Assembly: GCF_003185915.1 (NCBI RefSeq)
Contig: NZ_QHLZ01000006.1
Coordinates: 247,486 to 311,485, forward strand
From: Arthrobacter psychrochitiniphilus
Lineage (GTDB): Bacteria; Actinomycetota; Actinomycetes; Actinomycetales; Micrococcaceae
DNA: 64,000 nt
Direction: 5' to 3'
Shown: in pieces, positions 47,194 to 56,018 of the stretch
How positions within the stretch are numbered: position 1 is the stretch's first letter
How the letters are laid out: every line of letters begins with the position of its first letter
Program-made: the position numbers and the translations under genes
Notes under the pieces: model-generated
Told to the model about the DNA's origin: nothing
What the model saw: the letters and a program-made list of their open reading frames with translations, nothing else
Database searches by the model: none

Positions 47194-48186
47194 TCAGCTC
47201 GGGTTGGCGCGTGGACGCAGCCTGACCGTAGGCAGCGCCGGAGCTGGCAGAGGGGCGTCACGCTGGCCGGTGGGCAGGGTGAAAGTAAACTGCGCACCGC
47301 CTGGTTCCTGCCCTATCACGGCTTGCCAGGCAGCCCGGAACGCCACGATCTCCTCGTGAGTTCGGCCCACAAAGTTCCACCACATCAGGATGGACTCGTT
47401 GAGGGGCTCGCCTCCTATGAAGAGCAGCCGGACAGGGGCGTGGCCTGCAACCAGGTGCACCGTGTCATGTCCCAGCCCCAAGTAGGCCAGCTCGTTGCTG
47501 GCAACCGTGGTGCCGGCAATGCTCGGGGATCCAGTATCAACAAGGAATCCATGTTCAAAGCCTGGGGCCAGATCAAGTGTCAGCGCGGCGCCGGCGTCGA
47601 GCCTGATCTCGGCACCCACCATGGGCGTGAATGTCTCAACGGGGGAGTGCTCGCCCAGTGCTGAGCCCAGGAAGACACTGATGACCACTCCGGGTAGTTG
47701 CCGTGGAACTGGCCGGTAATGCTCAAATTTGGGCCAGGTAAAGCGTGCGGCGTCCGGCAGCGCCGCCCACAGTTGAACCCCATGCAAGGTGTGGGTGGTG
47801 GGCGTTGAATACTCCGAGTGGCTGATGCCACGGCCGGCGGTCATTAAGTTCAGCTCCCCGGGCCGGATCAAGGTGTGATTGCCGGCGCTGTCGGCGTGCA
47901 GGATTTCTCCGCTAAAGAGCCAGCTAAGGGTAGCCAGCCCGGTGTGAGGATGTGGCGGGACTGCCATGGGCGGGTTGTTTTTTATATGATGGGGACCATA
48001 GTGATCAACAAAACACCACGCCCCAATGAGGGAGCGGCCTCGTTGTGGCAGAGTTCGCCGCACGGTCATGGCACGGGGGCCGCCCAGGGGCACCAGGCGC
48101 GGCGCTAAGATTTGCACGCCCGCCACCAAAGGCCCGGGATCACTGGGGCAAAGCAGCTCATCTGGGCTAGTTTCAAGGTTACTCAT
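47194..48186 (-). CDS. Pirin family protein
   Basis: A 330-residue double-cupin protein. The metal site is in the first cupin, with HPHTGLATLSWLFSGEILHADSAGN and the family signature GRGISHSEY; the second cupin holds LTLDLAPGFEHGFLVDTG and PVRLLFIGGEPLNESILMWWNFVGRT. Pirins include quercetin dioxygenases and regulators; the activity cannot be told. ATG 48186 has AAGGA 9 nt upstream. It is divergent from the phosphate transporter, with 294 bp between them, and convergent with the LLM gene. Confidence 0.92.
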   Translation of the reverse strand: MSNLETSPDELLCPSDPGPLVAGVQILAPRLVPLGGPRAMTVRRTLPQRGRSLIGAWCFVDHYGPHHIKNNPPMAVPPHPHTGLATLSWLFSGEILHADSAGNHTLIRPGELNLMTAGRGISHSEYSTPTTHTLHGVQLWAALPDAARFTWPKFEHYRPVPRQLPGVVISVFLGSALGEHSPVETFTPMVGAEIRLDAGAALTLDLAPGFEHGFLVDTGSPSIAGTTVASNELAYLGLGHDTVHLVAGHAPVRLLFIGGEPLNESILMWWNFVGRTHEEIVAFRAAWQAVIGQEPGGAQFTFTLPTGQRDAPLPAPALPTVRLRPRANPS

Positions 48187-48480
48187 TGCAGGGGTCCTTC
48201 CAGAAAACGGGCCAAGGTCACGGTGTTGCGGATAGCGAGCACCTCGGCTCAGGCGGCTCTTGGACCAATGCTAGTGCGCGCTCTTAGTGCCGGGGTTAAC
48301 CCCGTGTTCACCTTCCGTTAACCTGCTGCTTGGGTTCTGGGCACCAAGCGTGGGAAAATCATCGTAGGATCGTAGCGGTTGGGTTCACCAGCGCTGTCTC
48401 ATGTCATGGGCGGTGGCACAAAGTTTCCTGCTCAATAATTCTTGTAGTCTCGCCTTTGCCCCCTCAAGATTGGATCGCGG
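48187..48480. other. Divergent regulatory region, pirin / phosphate transporter
   Basis: This 294-bp gap holds a PHO-box-like array (48295-48327), a possible -10 TAGGAT (48366-48371) and a short hairpin CGGGGTTAACCCCG (48291-48304). No gene is apparent. Confidence 0.55.
48295..48327 (+). promoter_or_regulatory. Three tandem PHO-box-like 11-mers (PhoP site, predicted)
   Basis: GTTAACCCCGT (48295-48305), GTTCACCTTCC (48306-48316) and GTTAACCTGCT (48317-48327) are adjacent direct repeats of 11 bp, all fitting GTTMACCNNCN. Actinobacterial PhoP binds 11-bp direct repeats centred on GTTCACC. The site is 150 nt upstream of a phosphate transporter gene, which fits phosphate-dependent control by PhoRP. 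Binding is inferred. Confidence 0.65.
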
Positions 48481-49869
48481 GTGGATCTCACCTTCATGGT
48501 CGTGCTAGTCATAGCACTGGCCCTCTTCTTTGATTTTACGAATGGCTTTCACGACACAGCCAACGCCATGGCAACTCCCATTGCCACCGGCGCCATCAAA
48601 CCCAAGACTGCTGTGGCCCTGGCCGCAATCTTGAACCTGGTGGGTGCTTTCCTCTCCACCGAGGTGGCCAAGACCATCTCCGGCGGCATCATCAATGAGG
48701 GCGGGCCCAACGGTGTCGCCATCACCCCGGAGATGATCTTCGCCGGGCTCATGGGTGCCGTGCTGTGGAACTTGTTCACCTGGTTGCTGGGCCTGCCCTC
48801 TAGCTCGTCCCACGCACTGTTCGGTGGGCTTATCGGAGCCGCGATCGTCGGTACCTGGTCATTCGGTGCAGTGAACTTCATGGTGGTTATCTCCAAGGTG
48901 CTCCTGCCGGCCATCCTGGCGCCGGCCATTGCCGGCCTGGTCGCCTACCTGTGTACGCGGCTGGCGTACGGTATTACCCGCCGTTCCGACCCGGACTCCG
49001 GAGACAAGCTGACTCAGAAACGTGGCGGTTTCCGCCGCGGACAGGTCTTCAGTTCCTCCCTCGTGGCACTGGCTCACGGCACCAATGACGCCCAGAAGAC
49101 CATGGGTGTAATCACCTTGGTACTGGTGGCATCGGGCTTGCAAACAGCAGGAACAGGTCCGCACCTCTGGGTCATCACGGCCTGTGCCATTGCGATTGCC
49201 GGTGGTACGTATGCCGGCGGCTGGCGCATCATCCGCACGCTCGGCTCCGGCCTGACAGACGTTAAGCCCGCCCAGGGTTTCGCCGCTGAAACCAGCACGG
49301 CAGCCGCCATTTTGGCCTCCAGCCACCTTGGCTTCGCTCTCTCCACCACGCACGTGGCCTCCGGCTCCGTGATTGGCTCCGGACTGGGCCGCAAGGGTGC
49401 CACAGTACGCTGGGGCGCCATTGGCAAGATTGGTATTGCCTGGCTCCTGACCCTACCTTCGGCGGCCATTGTGGGTGGCCTTGCCGCCCTGCTGATCCGC
49501 ACCGGCACAGTAGGCCTGGTCATCGTGGCAATCTTGGGACTGGGCGCCATCTTGTTCATGTTCTACAGGTCACAGCGTGAAGTGGTTGACCACAACAACG
49601 CCATCAGTGACGTTGACGCCGTGGGTGAAGCGCTGAACATCCCCAGCAAGAAGGAGCGCGAGAAGTTGGCCGCCAAGGCCCGTGCCGCACAGAAGGTGGC
49701 CGAAAAGGCAGCCAGGCGTGCTGCCGAAACCGCCGCCGTCCGCGCCGACGCGCAAACGGCCCTGGACCGTGCCGATACGGCTGTCTTGAAGGCCATGACC
49801 AAGGCTGCCGCGCAGGCGGAAGCTCCCAAGGACAAGGCAAAGATTGACGCTAAGAAGGGCAACAAATGA
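48481..49869 (+). CDS. pitA: Inorganic phosphate transporter, PiT family
   Basis: A 462-residue Pit transporter with about ten helices. The two family signatures are present: FDFTNGFHDTANAMATPIATGA near the N terminus and LAHGTNDAQKTMGVITLVL past the middle, each with the phosphate-binding GxNDxA-type Asn and Asp. The C-terminal 95 residues are a cytosolic Ala/Lys-rich helical tail (REKLAAKARAAQKVAEKAARRAAET) likely to form a coiled coil, longer than in the bacterial average. Transport is coupled to cations. GTG start; no strong ribosome site. Its stop overlaps the next gene (ATGA). Confidence 0.94.
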   Translation: MDLTFMVVLVIALALFFDFTNGFHDTANAMATPIATGAIKPKTAVALAAILNLVGAFLSTEVAKTISGGIINEGGPNGVAITPEMIFAGLMGAVLWNLFTWLLGLPSSSSHALFGGLIGAAIVGTWSFGAVNFMVVISKVLLPAILAPAIAGLVAYLCTRLAYGITRRSDPDSGDKLTQKRGGFRRGQVFSSSLVALAHGTNDAQKTMGVITLVLVASGLQTAGTGPHLWVITACAIAIAGGTYAGGWRIIRTLGSGLTDVKPAQGFAAETSTAAAILASSHLGFALSTTHVASGSVIGSGLGRKGATVRWGAIGKIGIAWLLTLPSAAIVGGLAALLIRTGTVGLVIVAILGLGAILFMFYRSQREVVDHNNAISDVDAVGEALNIPSKKEREKLAAKARAAQKVAEKAARRAAETAAVRADAQTALDRADTAVLKAMTKAAAQAEAPKDKAKIDAKKGNK

Positions 49870-50120
49870 TTGACTGGTTTGGATTCGTCATTGTCGCCAT
49901 CGTCACCTTGGTTGGCGCCGTATTTGTCGTCACCATGTACTCCCTGGGCGTGCGGCTGGATGCTGTCAGTGATGATCCGGAAGCAAACTCCCCGGGCGCT
50001 GCCAAATTTGGTTCCTACGTCTGCTTCGGGTTCAGCATCCTGGCTGTGGTGGCCGGAATAGTGCTGATTGTGCCGCCGTTTTACAAGGCCGCCATGCATG
50101 TGTTTGGCGTGGAAGTCTAA
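49866..50120 (+). CDS. Small membrane protein coupled to the phosphate transporter
   Basis: An 84-residue protein with two transmembrane helices (DWFGFVIVAIVTLVGAVFVVTMYSLGV and FGSYVCFGFSILAVVAGIVLIVPPFY) flanking a short acidic loop (RLDAVSDDPEANSPGAA). I do not recognise a characterised family. Its ATG overlaps the pitA stop, so its synthesis is coupled to the transporter, and the pair is followed by one terminator. An accessory subunit of the transporter is a reasonable guess; no direct evidence supports it. Confidence 0.85.
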   Translation: MIDWFGFVIVAIVTLVGAVFVVTMYSLGVRLDAVSDDPEANSPGAAKFGSYVCFGFSILAVVAGIVLIVPPFYKAAMHVFGVEV

Positions 50121-50140
50121 GCCCGCCTCACCATTGAAGA

Positions 50141-50195
50141 ACGACGCCGGGCACTCACCTTTTGCATACTGCGGAAGGCGGGTGCCCGGCGTCGT
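50141..50195. terminator. Terminator after the pitA operon
   Basis: ACGACGCCGGGCAC (50141-50154) and GTGCCCGGCGTCGT (50182-50195) form a perfect 14-bp stem around a 27-nt loop, between convergent pitA operon and the thioesterase gene. Confidence 0.8.
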
Positions 50196-50261
50196 AAGTT
50201 AACGGCTTCCAAGGCTCAACGGAGCGTTCCGGCGGTGCGGATTGGTACGGGTTGGTGGGGG

Positions 50262-50720
50262 CTAGTTTGAGAGGATCATGTTGGTGATGCGGCAGGTGGA
50301 TAAGCGCTGGCCAGCGTCATTTCTCATAACAACCTCGTGGGTGGTGAGGGTGCGGCCCAGGTGGATGGGCGTGGCGGTGCCGGTGACCAGGCCCGTGCTG
50401 GCGGCCCGGTGGTGTGTGGCATTGATCTCAATACCCACCACCTTGCTGCCGGGACCAGCGTGAAAAGCAGCAGCAAAGGAACCCAACGTTTCGGCCAAAA
50501 CCACGTGAGCTCCGCCATGGAGCACACCCGTCACTTGAGTGTTTGACTCAACAGGCATGGTGGCAACCATGGATTCGGCGCTCATCTCGGTGAACACGAT
50601 TCCCATCTTGGTGACCAGGGCGCCCACGCCGTGCTTTCCGAGGATGGCGTGAATTTCGGTGGGGATTCCTGCGGCGAGGAGTTCTTCGGTCAGGGGATGC
50701 GGTGTGAATTTATCGCTCAT
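50262..50720 (-). CDS. PaaI family thioesterase (hotdog fold)
   Basis: A 152-residue hotdog thioesterase. The conserved pattern VTGVLHGGAHVVLAETLGSFAA includes the HGG turn and the catalytic acidic residue in the long helix; VGIEINATHHRAASTGLVTGTATPIHLGRTL and the C-terminal strands follow. It hydrolyses acyl-CoA thioesters, often aromatic. ATG 50720 gives the normal length. It is divergent from polA, whose start is only 20 nt away. Confidence 0.92.
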   Translation of the reverse strand: MSDKFTPHPLTEELLAAGIPTEIHAILGKHGVGALVTKMGIVFTEMSAESMVATMPVESNTQVTGVLHGGAHVVLAETLGSFAAAFHAGPGSKVVGIEINATHHRAASTGLVTGTATPIHLGRTLTTHEVVMRNDAGQRLSTCRITNMILSN

Positions 50721-50726
50721 GATGAC

Positions 50727-50732
50727 TAGGCT
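50727..50732 (+). promoter_or_regulatory. -10 element for a leaderless polA transcript
   Basis: TAGGCT lies 7 nt upstream of the polA GTG; TGTGAA (50703-50708) gives an 18-nt-spaced -35. This promoter sits inside the 5' end of the thioesterase coding sequence, so the two divergent promoters must overlap. Confidence 0.5.
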
Positions 50733-50739
50733 GGCACCT

Positions 50740-53508
50740 GTGAGTGATTCTGCCAAGACGGCCCCCCAGTCCACTGTTGCAACCAGCCCGGTTTCAGCGC
50801 CAGCCACAGCGCCCGCTACAGCCCCTGCTACCGGGCTTCCCAGCGGGGGAACCCCGCGCCTGCTGGTGGTTGACGGCCACTCCATGGCCTTCCGTGCCTT
50901 TTACGCCCTGCCCCCGGAGAACTTCGCCACGGACACGGGCCAGCACACCAATGCAGTGCATGGTTTCACCTCGATGCTGCTGACCATGATCCGGCAGCAA
51001 AAACCAACCCATGTGGTGGTGGCCTTCGATCTAGACACACCCACTTTCCGTTCCCTGGAGTACACGGAGTACAAGGGCGGACGTAATAAAACTCCTGAGG
51101 AGTTCTACGGCCAGATTGATCTCATTATCAAAGTCATGGCAGCCATGAAGATTCCCACCATTTCGGTGGACGGTTTTGAAGCTGATGACATCATCGCCAC
51201 GCTCTCTACCCAGGGCGAAGCCGCCGGCTGGGACGTGCTGGTGGTCTCCGGTGACCGTGACGCTTTCCAGCTCATCACCGAAAAAGTGCTGGTCCTGTAC
51301 CCGAAGAAGGGCATCTCCGACATCCCGCCTATGGATGCTGCGGCCGTCGAGGAGAAGTACCTGGTCCCTCCCAACCGTTACTCGGATCTGGCTGCGCTGG
51401 TGGGCGAATCCGCGGACAACCTGCCGGGCGTTCCCGGTGTGGGGCCCAAGACTGCAGCCAAATGGCTCAAGCTCTACGGGGACCTGGACGGGATCCTGGA
51501 AAACGTTGACTCTATTGGCGGCAAGGTGGGGGAGTCGCTGCGAGCCCATGTGGAGGACGTCAAACGCAACCGCCACTTGAACCACCTGCTGCGTGACATG
51601 GACCTGCCCGTGGCCCTGGAACAAACCCTGTTGCAATCCCCGGACCGTGAGGCTGTTGAGGAACTCTTTGACGCGCTCCAGTTCAACACCCTGCGCAAGC
51701 GACTCTTTGACCTTTTTGGTGAGGAGGAACCGGAGGATGCCGGTGAGGCTCACGAGGTGCCCGAGCATCAGCTTCTCACTGAGGCGGGCCAACTCACCAC
51801 CTGGCTGAAGGCCGCCCCGGGCCCCGTAGCTGTAGATGTGCTCAGCGAAAAGGCCGGTCTGGCCCACGAGGCCGTCGCGGTAGCGCTGGTACGTGCCGAT
51901 TCCGCCGTGGTGGTTGAACTGAGCACCGCCGATGAGGCGCTGGAGAACACCCTGGCCACCTGGCTGGCAGCCGATGCGCCGAAGGTGGTGCACGAGTACA
52001 AGGAAGCGCTCAAGGCGCTCTCGGTACGCGGGCTGGCCTTGGCAGGGGTCATCGATGACACCTCACTATCTGGCTACCTGATCCAGCCTGACCGGCGCAG
52101 CTACGAACTGGCCGAGCTGAGCCAAGTCCACCTGAAGGTCTCCTTCGAAGCGGCAAAAGAGGAATCCGGGCAGCTGGACCTGGGACTGGAGGGTGAGAAA
52201 AAATTCACCGACGCCGTCCAGCGCGGCTACGTGGCCCTGCTGTTGAGCGAACATTTCGCCCCCATGCTGGTGGAGCGTGGCGCTGAAGGCCTGCTACGCG
52301 AGCTGGAACTTCCTCTGGCCGCTATTCTGGCCGAGATGGAATTGACGGGCATTGACGTTTCTCAAGAGCGCCTGGCCACGCTGCTTGCCGATTTCACCGC
52401 TGCCATGAACGCAGCACAGGAGGCCGCTTTTGCCGCGATTGGGCACGAGGTCAACCTGGGTTCACCCAAGCAGCTCCAGGAAGTCCTTTTTGAAGAATTG
52501 GGGCTGCCCAAGACCAAGAAGATCAAGACCGGCTACACCACCGACGCCGCTTCCTTGAAGATGCTGTTGGAAAAGACCGGGCACGAATTCTTAGCCCAGC
52601 TCATGGCCCACCGCGAGGCATCCAAGCTCAAGCAAATGGTGGAGACCCTGAAGAAATCGGTGGGTCAGGACGGGCGCATCCACACCACTTACGCCCAAAA
52701 TGTTGCTGCCACGGGACGCTTGTCCTCCAACAACCCCAATTTGCAGAACATCCCCATCCGCACCGAGGAAGGACGCCGGGTCCGGGACATCTTCGTGGTC
52801 AGCGAAGGCTACGAGTGCCTGCTGGCAGCCGACTACTCGCAAATTGAAATGCGCATCATGGCCCACCTCTCAGGGGATGCCGGCCTCATTGAGGCTTATG
52901 CCCAGGGCGAGGACCTGCACCGCTACGTTGGCTCGCATGTGTTTGGTGTGGCCCCGGAAGAGGTCACCTCCGCCATGCGTTCCAAGGTCAAGGCCATGTC
53001 CTATGGGCTGGCATACGGGCTGACCAGCTTTGGCTTGTCCAAGCAGCTGGAAATCTCCGTCGATGAGGCCCGCACCCTGGTCAAGGACTATTTTGACCGC
53101 TTTGGCGGCGTCCGCGACTACCTCCGTGGCGTGGTGGAACAAGCCCGCATTGACGGCTACACCTCCACGATTGAGGGCCGCCGCCGCTACCTGCCCGATC
53201 TGGCCAGCACCGACCGCCAACTGCGCGAGTTGGCCGAGCGGGTGGCACTGAACTCACCCATCCAAGGCTCGGCCGCGGACATCATCAAGGAGGCCATGCT
53301 CGGCGTGGACAAGGCGCTGACGGAGCAGGGCCTGAAATCGCGGATGCTGTTGCAGGTTCATGATGAATTGATCCTGGAAATCTGGCCCGGGGAGCTTGAC
53401 ACCGTCAAGGCGCTCGTCACAGAACAAATGGGTGCCGCAGCCCAACTGCAGGTGCCGCTGGAAGTCCAGGTGGGCATCGGCGCCAGCTGGAACGACGCCG
53501 GACACTAA
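50740..53508 (+). CDS. polA: DNA polymerase I
   Basis: A 922-residue PolA. After a low-complexity Pro/Ala-rich start comes the 5'-3' nuclease domain (LLVVDGHSMAFRAFYALP, AFDLDTPTFRSLEYTEYKGGR, VSGDRDAFQLI, GESADNLPGVPGVGPKTAAKWL), a domain that occupies the place of the 3'-5' exonuclease but lacks its metal-binding DxE motif, and the polymerase domain with motif A DYSQIEMR (about 698), motif B RSKVKAMSYGLAYG (about 747) and motif C VHDEL (about 873). Loss of proofreading is normal for actinobacterial PolA. GTG 50740 lies 7 nt after TAGGCT, suggesting a leaderless mRNA. Confidence 0.97.
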   Translation: MSDSAKTAPQSTVATSPVSAPATAPATAPATGLPSGGTPRLLVVDGHSMAFRAFYALPPENFATDTGQHTNAVHGFTSMLLTMIRQQKPTHVVVAFDLDTPTFRSLEYTEYKGGRNKTPEEFYGQIDLIIKVMAAMKIPTISVDGFEADDIIATLSTQGEAAGWDVLVVSGDRDAFQLITEKVLVLYPKKGISDIPPMDAAAVEEKYLVPPNRYSDLAALVGESADNLPGVPGVGPKTAAKWLKLYGDLDGILENVDSIGGKVGESLRAHVEDVKRNRHLNHLLRDMDLPVALEQTLLQSPDREAVEELFDALQFNTLRKRLFDLFGEEEPEDAGEAHEVPEHQLLTEAGQLTTWLKAAPGPVAVDVLSEKAGLAHEAVAVALVRADSAVVVELSTADEALENTLATWLAADAPKVVHEYKEALKALSVRGLALAGVIDDTSLSGYLIQPDRRSYELAELSQVHLKVSFEAAKEESGQLDLGLEGEKKFTDAVQRGYVALLLSEHFAPMLVERGAEGLLRELELPLAAILAEMELTGIDVSQERLATLLADFTAAMNAAQEAAFAAIGHEVNLGSPKQLQEVLFEELGLPKTKKIKTGYTTDAASLKMLLEKTGHEFLAQLMAHREASKLKQMVETLKKSVGQDGRIHTTYAQNVAATGRLSSNNPNLQNIPIRTEEGRRVRDIFVVSEGYECLLAADYSQIEMRIMAHLSGDAGLIEAYAQGEDLHRYVGSHVFGVAPEEVTSAMRSKVKAMSYGLAYGLTSFGLSKQLEISVDEARTLVKDYFDRFGGVRDYLRGVVEQARIDGYTSTIEGRRRYLPDLASTDRQLRELAERVALNSPIQGSAADIIKEAMLGVDKALTEQGLKSRMLLQVHDELILEIWPGELDTVKALVTEQMGAAAQLQVPLEVQVGIGASWNDAGH

Positions 53509-53582
53509 GCACCGCCTCGCACTTCACTGCACCAACCTTCACTGCACCGACCCTCACTTCGCCCACCCGGATGGAAGAGCTC

Positions 53583-54926
53583 ATGAGTAACGAACACAGC
53601 ACCCGCCAGCGGGCCCCGCGGTCCTTCCCCTATGAGCTGCGCACCTTCCCCTGCCGGCTCGTGGACGGAGAGGTGCCGGCGGAGGTCAGTGCCTGGATTC
53701 AGGCGGTGGCTTTAGGGTTCCACGGGGACGCTCCCACCCCGGAGCTCGCCAAACGGTATGTTGAATGTGAGCAGGCCGATGAGCGGATGGCTACCGGGGC
53801 CTACCTCAAAGACACGGTGTCACCCGCCGGTGCGTGGGGGGTCGACTATCCGGTAGCCACTTACGCCTACCACCGAAAGACCCTCAATGTTGGCGGGGGA
53901 ACGTTGCTTCCGGTCCACCAGATCACTGCTGTGACGGTCCGGCCCAGCCACCGCCGTCGTGGATTATTGCGGGCCATGATGGGATCTGACCTGGCCCAGG
54001 CCAAGGCGGCCGGGATCCCGGTGGCGGCCCTGACAGCGTCCGAGGCAACCATTTACGGGCGCTTCGGATTCGGCGTGGCAACCCACGCCAGTGACATTGA
54101 GGTCAACGTCAAGGGCGGCCTGGACTTTATTGTGCCCGCGGCAGCCGAACAAGGCCAGGTTGAAATCGCGGATCCGGCAACCGTCCGGGACGTCCACAAT
54201 GAGGTCTTTGCCAAAGTCCATGCGGGCCGGTACGGATCAATAGGACGGCATGACATGTACCGGCTCAGTGCCTCGGGCCACGGCAACTACGGGAGCATGG
54301 AACCGGTCAAGAACGTTCGGGCGGCGCTCCACTACGACCAGCACGGAGCTGTTGACGGCTACGTGACGTACAAGCCGAGCACTGACAGCTCCCTGGCCAC
54401 CGTGCAGATTGTGGACCTGCTCGCGGCCAGCGACGGCGCCTACCTGGCCTTGTGGAAGTTCCTGGGCTCACTCGATTTAATTGAGGTGATCACGTGGTCC
54501 ATGGCTCCAGTAGTGGACCCGCTGGAATGGGCCATGGCAGCCAAGCGGCGGTACAAGCGCACTTCCACGGAGGACCTCTTGTGGCTGCGGATACTGGACA
54601 CACCTGCGGCACTGGCTGCGCGTGACTACAGGGCTGACGGCAGCCTGACCATCCACGTGGGCGACCCGCTGGGACATGCCTCCGGGATCTTCCGGATCGA
54701 TGTAATCCACGGCAAGGCCACGGTCACCCGCTGCCCGGAGGACGGCTCGGTTCCCTTTGGGCTGAGCATGGGCGTCAGTGAACTCTCCAGCCTGTATTTG
54801 GGCGCCGTCAGTGCCCAAACCCTCCACGCAGCAGGCCGGATCCGCGAGGATCTTGCCGGGACGGTAGCCGCCTTTGACGCGCTGTTTGCCGCCAAGGAAT
54901 CAGCGCATTGCATGACCAATTTTTAG
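53583..54926 (+). CDS. eis: Eis-family GNAT acetyltransferase
   Basis: A 447-residue protein matching the Eis family in length and order: an N-terminal GNAT domain, a second GNAT-like domain and a C-terminal SCP2-like domain, ending in a Phe whose carboxylate is used in catalysis in the mycobacterial enzyme. Visible motifs: AVTVRPSHRRRGLLRAMM (acetyl-CoA binding) and TASEATIYGRFGFGVAT (IYGRFG holds the catalytic Tyr). Eis proteins acetylate amino groups of many substrates and can acetylate aminoglycosides. I cannot judge whether this copy gives resistance. ATG 53583 is chosen, with GGAAGAG upstream. Confidence 0.92.
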   Translation: MSNEHSTRQRAPRSFPYELRTFPCRLVDGEVPAEVSAWIQAVALGFHGDAPTPELAKRYVECEQADERMATGAYLKDTVSPAGAWGVDYPVATYAYHRKTLNVGGGTLLPVHQITAVTVRPSHRRRGLLRAMMGSDLAQAKAAGIPVAALTASEATIYGRFGFGVATHASDIEVNVKGGLDFIVPAAAEQGQVEIADPATVRDVHNEVFAKVHAGRYGSIGRHDMYRLSASGHGNYGSMEPVKNVRAALHYDQHGAVDGYVTYKPSTDSSLATVQIVDLLAASDGAYLALWKFLGSLDLIEVITWSMAPVVDPLEWAMAAKRRYKRTSTEDLLWLRILDTPAALAARDYRADGSLTIHVGDPLGHASGIFRIDVIHGKATVTRCPEDGSVPFGLSMGVSELSSLYLGAVSAQTLHAAGRIREDLAGTVAAFDALFAAKESAHCMTNF

Positions 54927-54936
54927 CTTTCTTCAC

Positions 54937-55002
54937 TTGAGCGCACCCTTCCCGCCTACGTGCAGGAAATCAGCCACGGGCAAGCGGGAAAGGTGCACTC
55001 AA
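54937..55002. terminator. Convergent hairpin between eis and the FetB gene
   Basis: The arms 54937-54955 and 54984-55002 (19 nt each, 17 paired, two mismatches) can fold across a 28-nt loop. The right arm includes the stop of the FetB-like gene on the minus strand. Confidence 0.6.
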
Positions 55003-55769
55003 ACGGCCACTGAGCGTGGTCGGTCCCATGCCGCCAGAGTGCTCAGCCACAGTGTCATGGCGGCGGCTGTGGAATTGACGAACAGCAGGGAAATCAGCAC
55101 GAGGAGCTGGATCATGCCTGCATCAAGTGGGGCGGCCCCGCCAAGGATCATTCCCACGAAGGCGCCCGGCAGCGTGACCAGCCCGGCCGTGCGGGTCTGG
55201 TCAACAGCCGGTAGTACCGCCTCGCCGGCAACAGGCAGGCCCACCATGAAGCGGGCAGTCGGCCAGCGGAATCCCAGGGCCACAGCAGCCTCAGTCTCGC
55301 CGTGCCGCAGGTGCAATTCGTCACGGATGCGCCGCCCACTGAGCGTGACCGCGGACATGGCCCCGCCAATCTGCTGACCCAGCACGGCGATGATGGCCAG
55401 CGCGTTGAAGGGCAGCACCCCAAAAGCAAACATGAGAGCGGCCATGGGCGCCACGGCCGCCGCCAGGGGAATCGCTGCCATCCACCACCGCCCCGAAGGG
55501 GCAACCCGGTGCCCCGACGTCCAGACCGCCATAACAAACATGAAGGCTACAAAGCTGAAGGACAGCGCCGTGTGCTGTGACAGCCACGCAATGATCAGAG
55601 CAACGGCACTCAACTGTGCAAGTGCCCGGGCTCCTGCAGTCACTAGTTGGAAGGGTGAACGGCCCAGAGCCCAACGCCACACTACGGCGGCCAACAGCAA
55701 CATCACGGCCAGCAAAAACCAGGCATTCGGCCCAAGGACCAGAAGTGTAGAAGCATTCACACACGCCAT
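54999..55769 (-). CDS. fetB: FetB/UPF0014 family ABC transporter permease
   Basis: A 256-residue membrane protein with about seven helices and the FetB patterns FALGQQIGGAMSAVTLSGRRIRDELHLRHGETEAAVALG, LPAVDQTRTAGLVTLPGAFVGMILGGAAPLDAGMIQLLVL and LFVNSTAAAMTLWLS. FetAB of E. coli exports iron and protects from oxidative stress. The ATPase FetA is not encoded nearby. ATG 55769 has no ribosome site, while AATAAT (55769-55774 on the minus strand) lies 7 nt before a GTG at codon 4 (55760), so translation may start there. It is divergent from rpsA. Confidence 0.85.
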   Translation of the reverse strand: MACVNASTLLVLGPNAWFLLAVMLLLAAVVWRWALGRSPFQLVTAGARALAQLSAVALIIAWLSQHTALSFSFVAFMFVMAVWTSGHRVAPSGRWWMAAIPLAAAVAPMAALMFAFGVLPFNALAIIAVLGQQIGGAMSAVTLSGRRIRDELHLRHGETEAAVALGFRWPTARFMVGLPVAGEAVLPAVDQTRTAGLVTLPGAFVGMILGGAAPLDAGMIQLLVLISLLFVNSTAAAMTLWLSTLAAWDRPRSVAV

Positions 55770-56018
55770 TATTGCAAGCTGCCGAAAAGTGGCGGATGCG
55801 TTTTGCGCTCCCACTCCCGAACAACTATACTGAGCGGGTATGTAATGAGTGATGTGGTGGCCTTTGCGGTCCTCACTTGCCCAAAATATGCACAGCACTG
55901 CGCAGGAACCCCTGCACTCATAATAATATTCGGGTCCGGCAACGGTTACGTCGCGAGTACTATGCGGCGAAGCTACGGATCCGTCGAAACCAACTATCCA
56001 CATCGGAGCCCCTACTAC
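55770..56018 (+). promoter_or_regulatory. rpsA 5' leader
   Basis: About 250 nt separate the divergent FetB and rpsA starts. A TATACT (55825-55830) could be a -10, giving an rpsA leader of 180 nt. This is long for a ribosomal gene and may hold an autoregulatory structure; no known riboswitch is recognised. An in-frame ATG at 55845 lies within it but lacks a ribosome site, and the translated stretch looks random. Confidence 0.45.
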
